From contig NZ_CP073105.1 of NCBI RefSeq assembly GCF_018138085.1, positions 4,030,001 to 4,094,000 on the forward strand: DNA of 64,000 bases, read 5' to 3'. Under the pieces are notes generated by a model. The model was not told the origin of the DNA and ran no database searches. It saw nothing but the letters and a program-made list of their open reading frames with translations. Positions 27,287-35,842 of this stretch are shown one piece after another; position 1 is the first letter of the stretch, and each line of letters opens with the position of its first letter. The position numbers were made by a program, and so were the translations under genes. This stretch comes from Stutzerimonas stutzeri (GTDB lineage Bacteria > Pseudomonadota > Gammaproteobacteria > Pseudomonadales > Pseudomonadaceae).

Positions 27287-28496
27287 GGGCAGTACTCCTG
27301 GTTGATTGGGAACGACGGGCTTGGAAACGACGGGCATTGAGGTGCACCAGCAGCATGGCGATGGCCAGCCCGACCAGGGTCAGCAGCAGACCGTTGGCGG
27401 GGCCGAACGTCTGCAGCAGGTTGACCTTCGGATAAGGCAACGCCAGCGAGTTGCCGAGCTCGTCCCAGTAGACCGCGACCAGCGTGCCGCCGATGACATT
27501 ACCGATGCCGACCACCCAGAAATGCACCTGACCTTCCATGGCGCGGTACATCCAGCCCGTCTCGCAACCGCCAGCCACGACGATGCCGATGCCGAACAGC
27601 ACACCACCGATGATAGCGTTGGGGCCCATCCAGAAGATCTTCGGGCTGGCGCCCAGGGCGATCGCGCCAAAGGTGCCGATGCAGGCGACCACCATGCCCA
27701 GCAGGATGCCGTAGGCGGCGCGGGTGCGACCGGTGGTCCAGAGATCACGCGCAGCACTGGTGAAACAGATCTGCGCACGTTCGATCAGCCCGCCGAAGAC
27801 CAGCCCGAACAACACGGCCATGCCCAGCACCAGCGAGGTGTCGAAACGCCAGGCCATGAACACCAGCGCCAGCGCCGCGACCGCGACACCGATCCGTGCC
27901 TGCCGGGCGGCACGACGCTGGGTCGCCTGTGGGTCGCCGAACAGCGAACTGGCCTGGCTGCCCACCTTGAGCGGTGTGCGCAGAAACGGCAGCAGGCAGA
28001 TCTTCACGCCGATCCAGGCACCGCCTACCGTGGCCAGCATGAACGCCCAGGCATGCAGCGAAAACATCGGGATACCGGTAAAGAACGCCGCCAGGTTGCA
28101 GCCCATGGCCAGGCGCGCGCCGAAGCCGGCGACGATGCCGCCCGCCAGGCCCTGCAACAGCCTGCGCTTGCTGGTCGGCCAGCGCAGGCTGACGTTGTTC
28201 GCCCACAACGCGGTGCACAGCGCGCCGAGCAGCATGCCGATGATCATCACCCCATCAACGCGGTCGAGCGGTGTGCCCGACAGGCCGAGGATCTTGAAGT
28301 AACTCCATTCCTGCGGCTGGTAGCCCAGCCAGGCGAGCACGTGGCCGCCCCACCGGGTGAACTCACCCGTGACGGCCCAGAAGGTGCCGGTGATCGCGAA
28401 GTAGTAGGCGGAAGCGACACCCAGGGCCACCAGGGCAGGCAAGGGTGACCAGAAGCGCACGAGGTAGCGCTCCCGGAAATCGGAGAGAAAGGACAT
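27255..28496 (-). CDS. YeeE/YedE-family sulfur (thiosulfate/selenium-related) transporter
   Basis: A 413-residue polytopic membrane protein. Two conserved Cys-containing loops, ARLAMGCNLAAFFTGIP and VVAGGCETGWMYRAMEG, are those proposed in TsuA/YeeE proteins to pass thiosulfate across the membrane. The start at 28496 is the ATG of MSFLSDFRERY; an upstream 52-residue extension in frame lacks family similarity. It is paired with a TusA-like protein downstream, as in many proteobacteria. Confidence 0.87.
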   Translation of the reverse strand: MSFLSDFRERYLVRFWSPLPALVALGVASAYYFAITGTFWAVTGEFTRWGGHVLAWLGYQPQEWSYFKILGLSGTPLDRVDGVMIIGMLLGALCTALWANNVSLRWPTSKRRLLQGLAGGIVAGFGARLAMGCNLAAFFTGIPMFSLHAWAFMLATVGGAWIGVKICLLPFLRTPLKVGSQASSLFGDPQATQRRAARQARIGVAVAALALVFMAWRFDTSLVLGMAVLFGLVFGGLIERAQICFTSAARDLWTTGRTRAAYGILLGMVVACIGTFGAIALGASPKIFWMGPNAIIGGVLFGIGIVVAGGCETGWMYRAMEGQVHFWVVGIGNVIGGTLVAVYWDELGNSLALPYPKVNLLQTFGPANGLLLTLVGLAIAMLLVHLNARRFQARRSQSTRSTAREPGHTESIA

Positions 28497-28697
28497 CTGT
28501 GAAGCTCCATATGACGCGCGACTGCAAACGCCGCACCGGTCTAGGAAAGGGTTTTGCCTCGAACCGACAGCGCGCTGCGGCCCGGGCGGCGCAAACATAG
28601 ACCAACCCGTGGCAGCGCGCGAGGACTTGCTTTCGCCTGGGCGCAGCCCCACTTAACATGCACGCCTGAATTCGCACGCCCCAACCTAGAGAACGCC

Positions 28698-29567
28698 ATG
28701 AGCCAGACGCCTTATATCTTCGACGTCACCAGCGCCAACTTCGAGCAACTGGTGCTGGAAAACTCCTTTCACAAGCCGGTCCTGGTGGACTTCTGGGCCG
28801 AGTGGTGCGCACCGTGCAAGGCACTGATGCCGCTGCTGGCGAAAATCACCGAGGAGTATCAGGGCGAGCTCGTGCTGGCCAAGGTCAACTGCGACATCGA
28901 GCAGGAGGTGGTGGCACGCTTCGGCGTCCGCAGCCTGCCCACCGTGGTGCTGTTCAAGGACGGCCAGCCGGTCGACGGTTTCGCCGGCGCCCAGCCCGAG
29001 TCGGCCATTCGCGCCATGCTGCAACCCCACGTACAGGCCCCGCCGGCACCCGAAGCCGACCGGCTGGCAGCGGCCCAGGCGCTGTTCGCCGAGGGCCGTA
29101 TCGGCGATGCGGAAGAGCAACTCAAGCAGTTGCTGGCCGAAGACAACGAAAACGCCGCCGCGCTGATCCTCTATGCCCGCTGCCTGGCCGAGCGCGGCGA
29201 ACTGGGCGAGGCCGAAACGGTGCTCAATGCAGTCAAGGGAGACGAACACAAGCAGGCGCTGGCCGGCGCCCGCGCACAGCTGACCTTCCTGCGCCAGGCC
29301 AACGACCTGCCGGAAGTCGCCGACCTGAAGAGCCGCCTGGCGCAGAACTCCGAGGATGACGAAGCGGCCTACCAGTTGGCCGTGCAACAACTCGCTCGCC
29401 AGCAGCACGAAGCAGCACTCGATGGCCTGCTCAAGCTGTTCGTGCGCAACCGGAGCTACGCCGACGGGCTGCCACACAAGACGCTGTTGCAGGTGTTCGA
29501 CCTGTTGGGCAGCGATCACCCGCTGGTCACGACCTACCGCCGCAAGCTTTACCAAGCGCTGTATTGA
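28698..29567 (+). CDS. cnoX: Thioredoxin-TPR co-chaperone CnoX (YbbN)
   Basis: A 290-residue protein: thioredoxin domain (about 5-110) with WCAPCK (C37, C40), then a helical TPR-like region (120-290). In E. coli CnoX/YbbN is a holdase that passes proteins to GroEL and DnaK and protects cysteines; the E. coli protein lacks one redox Cys, whereas here CxxC is complete, so reductase activity may be kept. The start at 28698 follows GAGAACGCC. A REP array begins 44 bases after the stop. Confidence 0.92.
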   Translation: MSQTPYIFDVTSANFEQLVLENSFHKPVLVDFWAEWCAPCKALMPLLAKITEEYQGELVLAKVNCDIEQEVVARFGVRSLPTVVLFKDGQPVDGFAGAQPESAIRAMLQPHVQAPPAPEADRLAAAQALFAEGRIGDAEEQLKQLLAEDNENAAALILYARCLAERGELGEAETVLNAVKGDEHKQALAGARAQLTFLRQANDLPEVADLKSRLAQNSEDDEAAYQLAVQQLARQQHEAALDGLLKLFVRNRSYADGLPHKTLLQVFDLLGSDHPLVTTYRRKLYQALY

Positions 29568-29610
29568 GCCGGGCAGACTGGACGAACCCGTCAGACGGCA
29601 AAAAACTAAA

Positions 29611-30178
29611 AGCTTCGCCCCGAGGGCGGGGCTCCTACGAAAGCAGTCGGTGCGTGGCGCCACTTTATGCAGGTGGCACGCTTTTCTTGTGGGAGGCGCG
29701 ACCCGCGGCGAATACAGCTTGCCGGCCCGCTCAAAGCCAGAAGCTTCGCCCCGGGGTCGGGGCTCCCACAAGCAGCCCGTGCGTGGCGTCCCCTTATGCA
29801 GCTGGCCCGCTTTTCTTGTGGGAGGCGCGACCCGCGGCGAATACAGCTTGCCGGCCCGCTCAGAGCCAGAAGCTTCGCCCCGGGGTCGGGGCTCCCACGA
29901 AGCAGCCCGTGCGTGGCGTCCCCTTATGCAGCTGGCACGCTTTTCTTGTGGGGGGCGCGACCCGCGGCGAATACAGCTTGCCGGCCCGCCCAAAACCAGA
30001 AGCTTCGCCCCGAGGGCGGGGCTCCCACGAAAGCAGCCCGTGCGTGGCGTCACTTTATGCAGCTGGCACGCTTTTCTTGTGGGAGGCGCGACCCGCGGCG
30101 AATACAGCTTGCCGGCCCGCTCAAAGCCAAAAACTTCGCCCGAGGGCGGGCCTCCCACGAAGCAGCCCGTGCGTGGCG
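29611..30178. repeat. Tandem array of 130-bp REP/BIME units
   Basis: About 4.4 direct copies of a 129-131-bp unit begin at 29611, 29742, 29871, 30001 and 30132 (last one partial). Each unit contains two inverted palindromes, AGCTTCGCCCCGAGGGCGG and GTGGGAGGCGCGACCCGCGG, joined by GTGCGTGGCG-type and AATACAGCTTGCCGGCCCG segments. Copies differ at a few bases. It fills the whole gap between cnoX and the convergent HAD gene, and explains the open frames seen there, which are not proteins. Confidence 0.93.
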
Positions 30179-30197
30179 CCGTAATGCGCAGCCTGGG

Positions 30198-30791
30198 CTA
30201 CCCCGCCAGCATGCCGCGCAGTTGCAGGCAATCGCGGGCATGCAGATCGGTCAGCTCCGGCCACAGATTTTCCGGCAGGTTTACCAGCACGCTTCGCGCG
30301 CCCGCCGCTTTGGCGCATTCCAGGTCGAAGCGGTAGTCGCCGACCATCACCAGTTCGCTCGGCGCCACGGACCAGCGGTCCGCCAGGTGTAGCAGGCCAC
30401 CAGGGTCGGGCTTCGGCGGTGCTTCGTCGCGGCCGAGGATGTCGTCGCTAGCGAAGTAGTCGCCCATTCCCACCGCCTGCAACGTGACCAGTGCCAGCTC
30501 GTGGGCGTTGCGGGTCAGGACGCCGAGGCGGCAACCGCGCTCACGCAGCGCGTGCAGCAACTCACGGGCACCGGTTGCTGCCGTCGCGGCATAGGCCAGT
30601 TCACGCTCGTGCTCGAGCAGCCAGGCGCGCTTGCTGGCCGCTTCATCGGCAGGCAGCGCGGCGAGGTGATGGAGGATGTCGTCGTCCGGGGGAATGTCCA
30701 GGGCCCGCTTGATCGCCGGAAAATCGTGCACGGCGATGGTCAGGGTGCCGTCCATGTCGAACACCCAGTGCCGTGCATCGGCCAGGCTCAC
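30198..30791 (-). CDS. HAD-family hydrolase
   Basis: A 197-residue phosphatase of the haloacid dehalogenase superfamily: motif I FDMDGTL, motif II LTRNA, motif III/IV KPDPGGLL ... VGDYRFDLECAKAAG. The subgroup resembles phosphoglycolate-phosphatase/beta-phosphoglucomutase-like enzymes; the substrate is unknown. The start overlaps the tesB stop (ATGA), so the two are co-translated. Confidence 0.9.
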   Translation of the reverse strand: MSLADARHWVFDMDGTLTIAVHDFPAIKRALDIPPDDDILHHLAALPADEAASKRAWLLEHERELAYAATAATGARELLHALRERGCRLGVLTRNAHELALVTLQAVGMGDYFASDDILGRDEAPPKPDPGGLLHLADRWSVAPSELVMVGDYRFDLECAKAAGARSVLVNLPENLWPELTDLHARDCLQLRGMLAG

Positions 30792-31657
30792 TTCCAGTCC
30801 TCACGTACACGAATCAGCCCTTCCTGGGCCACCGAGGCGACCAACTGACCGGCGCGATTGAAGATGCTGCCACGGGCGAAACCACGGGCGTTGCCGGCCC
30901 AGGGGCTGTCCATGGTGTAGAGCAGCCAGTCGTCGGCGCGCACTTCTCGGTGGAACCAGATGGAGTGGTCGAGGCTGGCCAGCTGGATGAACTTGCTCCA
31001 CGAGCTCACCCCGTGCGGCTGCAATGCGGTGCCGATGAAGCTGAAGTCCGAAGCATAGGCCATCAGGTATTTGTGCAACGCCGGGTTGTCCGGCAGCGAA
31101 CCATCGGCGCGGAACCAGATGTGGCGAATCGGCTCGATGGGCTGCGGATTGATCGGATCCTGCAGGGTCACCGGGCGGATCTCGATGGGCTTGGGCCGGC
31201 GCAGTTTTTCCGCTACGCGCGGTGGCACCAGCGGTGTCAGCTTGTGCAGCAGCTCCCACTCGCTGAGCAGATTCTCCGGGCCCTCGACATCCGGCATCGG
31301 CAACTGATGTTCGTAGCCGGTCTCGTCGGCCTGGAACGAGGCGCTGCAGGTGAAGATGGTCTGGCCCTTCTGGACGGCGCTGACCCGGCGGGTGGTGAAA
31401 CTGCCGCCATCGCGGACCCGGTCGACGTCGTAGACCACCGGCTGGTGCGAATCGCCGGGACGGAGGAAATAGCCGTGCATGGAATGCACATGGCGCTCCG
31501 GCGCCACAGTCTGGCTGGCGGCGGACAGCGCCTGGCCGACCACCTGACCGCCGAACAGCTGTGGGAAACCCAGATCCTGGCTGGCGCCACGGAACAGGTT
31601 TTCCTCGATGCGTTCCAGCGACAGCAGGCTCACCAGCGTGTCTAGGGTGTCGGTCAT
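30788..31657 (-). CDS. tesB: Acyl-CoA thioesterase II
   Basis: A 289-residue double-hotdog thioesterase hydrolysing medium and long acyl-CoA. Diagnostic segments are LFGGQVVGQALSAA, VHSMHGYFLRPGD and the C-terminal SLDHSIWFHREVRADDWLLY. Full length for TesB. It is transcribed leftward with the HAD gene downstream. Confidence 0.95.
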   Translation of the reverse strand: MTDTLDTLVSLLSLERIEENLFRGASQDLGFPQLFGGQVVGQALSAASQTVAPERHVHSMHGYFLRPGDSHQPVVYDVDRVRDGGSFTTRRVSAVQKGQTIFTCSASFQADETGYEHQLPMPDVEGPENLLSEWELLHKLTPLVPPRVAEKLRRPKPIEIRPVTLQDPINPQPIEPIRHIWFRADGSLPDNPALHKYLMAYASDFSFIGTALQPHGVSSWSKFIQLASLDHSIWFHREVRADDWLLYTMDSPWAGNARGFARGSIFNRAGQLVASVAQEGLIRVREDWK

Positions 31658-31738
31658 GGTGCAATTCCTTTATTCATGCGGGCACGGGGCAGGCATGCAA
31701 TGGTACGGATTCCGCAGTATCCGCTCCACTGATTGCGC

Positions 31739-32314
31739 CTAACGTCGGGTATCGAACCAATCGTCGCGCGTCATCCGGTACAGGACGTGAGTGCGCAACG
31801 CGTGCCCGCCGGGCAGGTCCGGATGCTCGAAGTCGCCTCCGTGGTCGTGGCGCATTCCCAGAGCGCGCATTAGCTGTCTGGATGGATCGTTGACCGCAGC
31901 CGTGTAGGCCACGACTTCCGGCAGTTGCAGGCGCTCGAAGGCGCAGGCCAGGGACGCCTGCGCGGCTTCCCGGGCCAACCCCTGGCGCCAGTGCTCGCGA
32001 GCCAGCCGCCAGCCGATCTCGACGGCTGGGCAGAACGGTTGTTGCAACCGGCTCCAGGCCAGCCCGGTGAAGCCGATGAAGCAACCGTCGTCCTTGCGCT
32101 CCAGCGCCCAGAAGCCGAAGCCATGGCGGACGAAGTGAATCCGACAACGCGCCATCGCCACCGCGCACTCGTCACGCGACAGCGGTGCCGGGAAATAACG
32201 CATCACCTGTGGGTCGGCGCACATGTCAGCCAATGGGTCCAGGTCGGTGTCGTGCCAGCCGCGCAACCGCAGCCGCGGCGTATCCAGTTCGATGCGTTCC
32301 ATCGGTTGCTCCAT
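31739..32314 (-). CDS. GNAT-family N-acetyltransferase
   Basis: A 191-residue acetyltransferase of the RimJ/RimL type: N-terminal ELDTPRLRLRGWHDTDLDPL and the acetyl-CoA segment WRQGLAREAAQASLACAF. Start at 32314 (MEQPMERIELDT) chosen for the AAGGAAA site 6 bases upstream; an ATG 36 bases upstream would lack one. The target (protein N-terminus or small molecule) is unknown. It is divergent from the histone-deacetylase-like gene with a 66-base gap. Confidence 0.87.
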   Translation of the reverse strand: MEQPMERIELDTPRLRLRGWHDTDLDPLADMCADPQVMRYFPAPLSRDECAVAMARCRIHFVRHGFGFWALERKDDGCFIGFTGLAWSRLQQPFCPAVEIGWRLAREHWRQGLAREAAQASLACAFERLQLPEVVAYTAAVNDPSRQLMRALGMRHDHGGDFEHPDLPGGHALRTHVLYRMTRDDWFDTRR

Positions 32315-32380
32315 GTCGTTTCCTTGTGGCGGCTGCTGCCGGCTCTGCATACTCGCGACTGACCATCCAGGCGCCGACCG

Positions 32381-33301
32381 ATGCCGCTACCGCTGATATT
32401 TCATGACGACTACAGCCCGCCGCTGCCACCGGGACACCGCTTCCCGATGGAGAAGTTCCGGTTGCTGCGCGATCACCTGGTCGCCAGCGGTTTGACCACC
32501 GACCAGGCCCTGTTGCGCCCCGAACCCTGTCCACGCGAGCTGCTCGCGCTCGCCCATGACCGCACCTATGTCGAGCGCTACTGCAGCGGCGACATGAGCC
32601 GCGAAGAGCTGCGTCGGCTAGGCCTGCCCTGGAGCCCGCAACTGGCCCAGCGCACCGTGCGCGCCGTCGGCGGTTCGCTGCTGGCCGCCGATCTGGCGCT
32701 GCGACACGGGTTGGCTTGTCATCTGGCCGGTGGCACCCATCACGCCCATCATGATCATGCCTCGGGATTCTGTATTTTCAATGACCTGGCGGTCATCGCG
32801 CTTTCGCTGCTGGAAAGCGGCCGTGTCGGCCGGGTCCTGATCTTCGATTGCGACGTGCATCAGGGCGACGGCACGGCGCGCATCCTCGAACAGGTGCCAG
32901 ATGCGGTGACCGTGTCGCTGCATTGCGAAAAGAACTTCCCGGTGCGCAAGGCACGCAGCGACTGGGATATCGGGCTCACGCCCGGCCTTGGCGACGCCGA
33001 CTACCTGAAGGTGGTCGACGACACGCTGAACTACCTGCTGCCGCTGTACCAGCCGGACCTGGTGATCTACGACGCCGGCGTGGATGTTCATCGTGACGAT
33101 GCGCTGGGCTTGCTGAACCTCAGCGATGATGGCCTGGCGATGCGCGATAGCGCAGTCATCGAGCATTGCCTTGGGCGGGACATCCCGGTGGTCGGAGTGA
33201 TCGGCGGCGGCTACGACAAGGACCGCGCCCTGCTCGCCCGGCGCCATGCCCAGCTGCATTTCAGCGCCGCCGAGGCGTGGCGGCGCCACGGACTGCACTG
33301 A
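32381..33301 (+). CDS. Histone deacetylase-family amidohydrolase
   Basis: A 306-residue zinc amidohydrolase of the HDAC/AcuC/acetylpolyamine deacetylase superfamily. The catalytic His pair is in GGTHHAHHDHASGFCIFND and zinc ligands in FDCDVHQGDGTA and YDAGVDVHRDD. Bacterial members deacetylate small molecules or proteins. Being next to a GNAT gene is suggestive but the two are divergent, and no functional link can be shown. Confidence 0.92.
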   Translation: MPLPLIFHDDYSPPLPPGHRFPMEKFRLLRDHLVASGLTTDQALLRPEPCPRELLALAHDRTYVERYCSGDMSREELRRLGLPWSPQLAQRTVRAVGGSLLAADLALRHGLACHLAGGTHHAHHDHASGFCIFNDLAVIALSLLESGRVGRVLIFDCDVHQGDGTARILEQVPDAVTVSLHCEKNFPVRKARSDWDIGLTPGLGDADYLKVVDDTLNYLLPLYQPDLVIYDAGVDVHRDDALGLLNLSDDGLAMRDSAVIEHCLGRDIPVVGVIGGGYDKDRALLARRHAQLHFSAAEAWRRHGLH

Positions 33302-33455
33302 ACGACCTCAACCTGCGTGCGCATCTATGGACGCCACGGCTTATGCCGGCGAAGGCGCTGCATGGCTGCGACTCGCCCGTACCCGTGCGCCGCATGATCG
33401 ATGTTTGCAAACGGCATTCGCTACAATGCCGGCCTCGCACCGCCAGGCCTGACCC

Positions 33456-34700
33456 ATGCTTCCGAACCCTATGCCTTCCCGCATCGCCATCATCGGTGGC
33501 GGCCCCGCCGGGCTGATGGCTGCCGACGTGCTGAGCCAGGCCGGTGTTGCGGTCGACCTCTACGACGCCATGCCCTCGGTTGGCCGCAAGTTTCTGCTGG
33601 CCGGCGTCGGCGGGATGAACATCACCCATTCCGAAGCGTTCGATCCGTTCGTGGCGCGCTACCGCGAACGCGCCCAGGCGTTGCGTCCGTTGCTCGAGGC
33701 GTTCGGCCCCGAACAGCTGCGTGAGTGGATACATGGGCTGGGCATCGCTACCTTCGTCGGCAGCTCCGGCCGTGTGTTTCCCGCCGACATGAAGGCCGCC
33801 CCGCTGCTGCGGGCCTGGCTGAGACGGCTACGCGATGCCGGCGTGCAGATTCATACACGCCACCGTTGGCTGGGCTGGGACGACGACAGCCGCCTGCGCC
33901 TGCAAGGGCCGGATGGCGAGCTGTCCGTCAGCGCCGATGCCATCTTGCTCGCTCTGGGCGGCGGCAGCTGGGCGCGCCTGGGCTCCGACGGCGCCTGGGT
34001 CGCGCTGCTGGCCGAGCACGGCATTGCCCTCTCGCCATTGCGACCGGCCAATTGCGGCTTCGAGGTGGACGGCTGGAGCGAGCATTTGCAGGAAAGATTC
34101 GCCGGCGCGCCGCTGAAAACCGTCAGCCTCGCGCTCGCCGGCAGTGCACCCCGCAAGGGCGAATTCGTCATCACCGCCAGCGGCATCGAAGGCAGCCTGG
34201 TCTACGCGCTGTCGGCCGAGATCCGCCAGGCGATCGAGCAAAATGGCAGCGCGACGGTCCAGCTGGACCTGCTCCCCGACCATTCGCTGGAAAAGATCGG
34301 TCGTGCGCTGGCCAAGCCCCGTGGTTCGCAATCGATGGCCAAGCACCTCAAGCGCCAGCTCGGCCTCGACGGCGTCAAAGCCGCGTTGCTCCGGGAGCTG
34401 GCGCCGGCGGACGCCTTCGATGACGCGCCGCGTCTGGCCAACCTGATCAAGGCGCTGCCGATCGTTCTGCGGCGCGCACGACCGCTGGACGAAGCAATCA
34501 GCAGCGCCGGAGGGGTGCCGTTCGAAGAACTGGATCACGGATTGATGCTGCATCGGCTACCCGGCGTGTTCTGTGCCGGAGAAATGCTCGATTGGGAAGC
34601 ACCCACGGGCGGCTATCTGCTCACCGCCTGTTTTGCCAGCGGACGTGCGGCAGCAGCCGGCATGCTGCGCTGGCTAGCGGATCGCCCGTCGCGCGGCTGA
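33456..34700 (+). CDS. HI0933-like flavoprotein (TIGR03862 type)
   Basis: A 414-residue FAD-dependent protein: Rossmann dinucleotide motif IAIIGGGPAGLMAADVL near the N-terminus, GRKFLLAGVGGMNITHSE (family signature) and a C-terminal GEMLDWEAPTGGYLLTACFASGRAAA. A second possible start is the ATG at 33471; no strong ribosome site distinguishes them. Reaction unknown. Confidence 0.87.
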   Translation: MLPNPMPSRIAIIGGGPAGLMAADVLSQAGVAVDLYDAMPSVGRKFLLAGVGGMNITHSEAFDPFVARYRERAQALRPLLEAFGPEQLREWIHGLGIATFVGSSGRVFPADMKAAPLLRAWLRRLRDAGVQIHTRHRWLGWDDDSRLRLQGPDGELSVSADAILLALGGGSWARLGSDGAWVALLAEHGIALSPLRPANCGFEVDGWSEHLQERFAGAPLKTVSLALAGSAPRKGEFVITASGIEGSLVYALSAEIRQAIEQNGSATVQLDLLPDHSLEKIGRALAKPRGSQSMAKHLKRQLGLDGVKAALLRELAPADAFDDAPRLANLIKALPIVLRRARPLDEAISSAGGVPFEELDHGLMLHRLPGVFCAGEMLDWEAPTGGYLLTACFASGRAAAAGMLRWLADRPSRG

Positions 34701-34724
34701 GGCGCACTCACTGCGAAAGCACGC

Positions 34725-35033
34725 TCAAAGCTGCCGGAACAGCGCTACGGCGATGATCCCGGCAGCAATCGCCGGCAGCGGCTTCTTGAGCAGCAGCATG
34801 GTCACCGCTGTCACCAGAAACGCCAGGCGCGCACCGTTATCCCCATTCACCGCCATCGGCGTCAGCAAGGCCACCAGCACCGAACCGGACATCGCACTGA
34901 TGAATTGCTCGGTCCGGCGGTTGATGGGTACGAACGACATGACGAACACCCCACCCCAGCGCGTCACCAGAGTGACCACGGCCATGATCAGGATGATGAC
35001 CAGCGCACCGGAACCCGCGGTTTCCAACGTCAC
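34725..35033 (-). CDS. azlD: AzlD-family branched-chain amino acid exporter subunit
   Basis: A 102-residue membrane protein with about four helices (ALVIILIMAVVTLVTRWGG; SVLVALLTPMAV; LAFLVTAVTMLLL). With AzlC it forms an exporter of branched-chain amino acids and analogues (known for AzlCD/YgaZH). The GTG start at 35033 is chosen because it overlaps the azlC stop (GTGA) and has GGCGGAG upstream. Confidence 0.88.
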   Translation of the reverse strand: MTLETAGSGALVIILIMAVVTLVTRWGGVFVMSFVPINRRTEQFISAMSGSVLVALLTPMAVNGDNGARLAFLVTAVTMLLLKKPLPAIAAGIIAVALFRQL

Positions 35034-35740
35034 TTCGACTCCGCCATCCACAGCGCCCCGAGCAGGCCGCCGGCAAGCGCACCGACCACCACATGGCTGT
35101 TGGCCGGCAGGTACCAGTACGCCAGCATCGACGCGCAGCCCGCGACGATCCAGACGACCAGCATCCGCAGGTTCTTCTTGCCGCCCACGACCATGGCCAG
35201 GAGGAAACAGCCCATGACCATGTCCAGCCCCAAACTGACCGGGTCATGAATGGCACTGCCGAAATACAGCCCCAGCCAGGTGCCTAATACCCAGAAGGAC
35301 CAGAGCGCCAACCCGCCGCCGAACAGGATGCCCAACCCCGGCTTGCCCTGACCGAACGCCTGCATGGACATGGCCCAATTGGCATCCGAAACGACGAACA
35401 TGACCGCATAGCGCTTGGCCGGGGGCAAATGCCGCAGATAGGGGTACAGCGTAGCCCCCATCAGTAGGTGTCGGGCATTGACGGCAAACACGGTGACCAC
35501 CAGCGGCAACACCGGAACCTGCGCGCCCCATAGTTCGAGCGATGCGAACTGCGAAGCGCCGGCGAAGACCAGTGCGCTCATCAGCAAGCTGGAGTCGTTG
35601 CCCAACCCCGCCTGCGTCGCCGCGAGGCCGAACGCCAGGCCAAAAACGATGACGAACAGCGATATGGGTGTCAGCTGTTTGAAACCGGCCCAGATGCTTT
35701 TGCCGCTGAGTTCGTGCAGCTCGGTATCGGTATTCGACAA
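35030..35740 (-). CDS. azlC: AzlC-family branched-chain amino acid exporter subunit
   Basis: A 236-residue polytopic protein with the AzlC/YgaZ signature near the N-terminus (VFGLAFGLAATQAGLG ... SALVFAGASQFASLELW) and the conserved ARHLLMGATLYPYL. The TTG start at 35740 is preferred because AGAGG lies 5-6 bases upstream; the GTG at 35746 overlaps that site. It is coupled to azlD. Confidence 0.9.
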   Translation of the reverse strand: MSNTDTELHELSGKSIWAGFKQLTPISLFVIVFGLAFGLAATQAGLGNDSSLLMSALVFAGASQFASLELWGAQVPVLPLVVTVFAVNARHLLMGATLYPYLRHLPPAKRYAVMFVVSDANWAMSMQAFGQGKPGLGILFGGGLALWSFWVLGTWLGLYFGSAIHDPVSLGLDMVMGCFLLAMVVGGKKNLRMLVVWIVAGCASMLAYWYLPANSHVVVGALAGGLLGALWMAESK

Positions 35741-35842
35741 AACCACCTCTCTTGCCTCTGTGCGGGTTGCTGTGGAAGGCGCTGCTTTCGGCGCGCCTCG
35801 GCCCTAGCGCAAGCCCCAGCCGACCGGCGAACGCCGTTTCAG

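Noticed and set aside
27306..28448. 380-codon frame opposite the YedE-type transporter
   Set aside because: Asp/His/Gln/Ala-rich shadow; the opposite strand has a clear conserved transporter.
29611..30178. Possible CRISPR array
   Set aside because: Repeat units are 130 bases, directly adjacent without unique spacers, and no cas genes are near.
29564..30392. Three overlapping plus-strand open frames and a long minus-strand one across the 130-bp repeats, which would encode repetitive Arg/Ala/Ser-rich proteins
   Set aside because: They simply follow the repeat period in several frames, have no ribosome sites and no protein-like composition. The DNA is a REP-type array.
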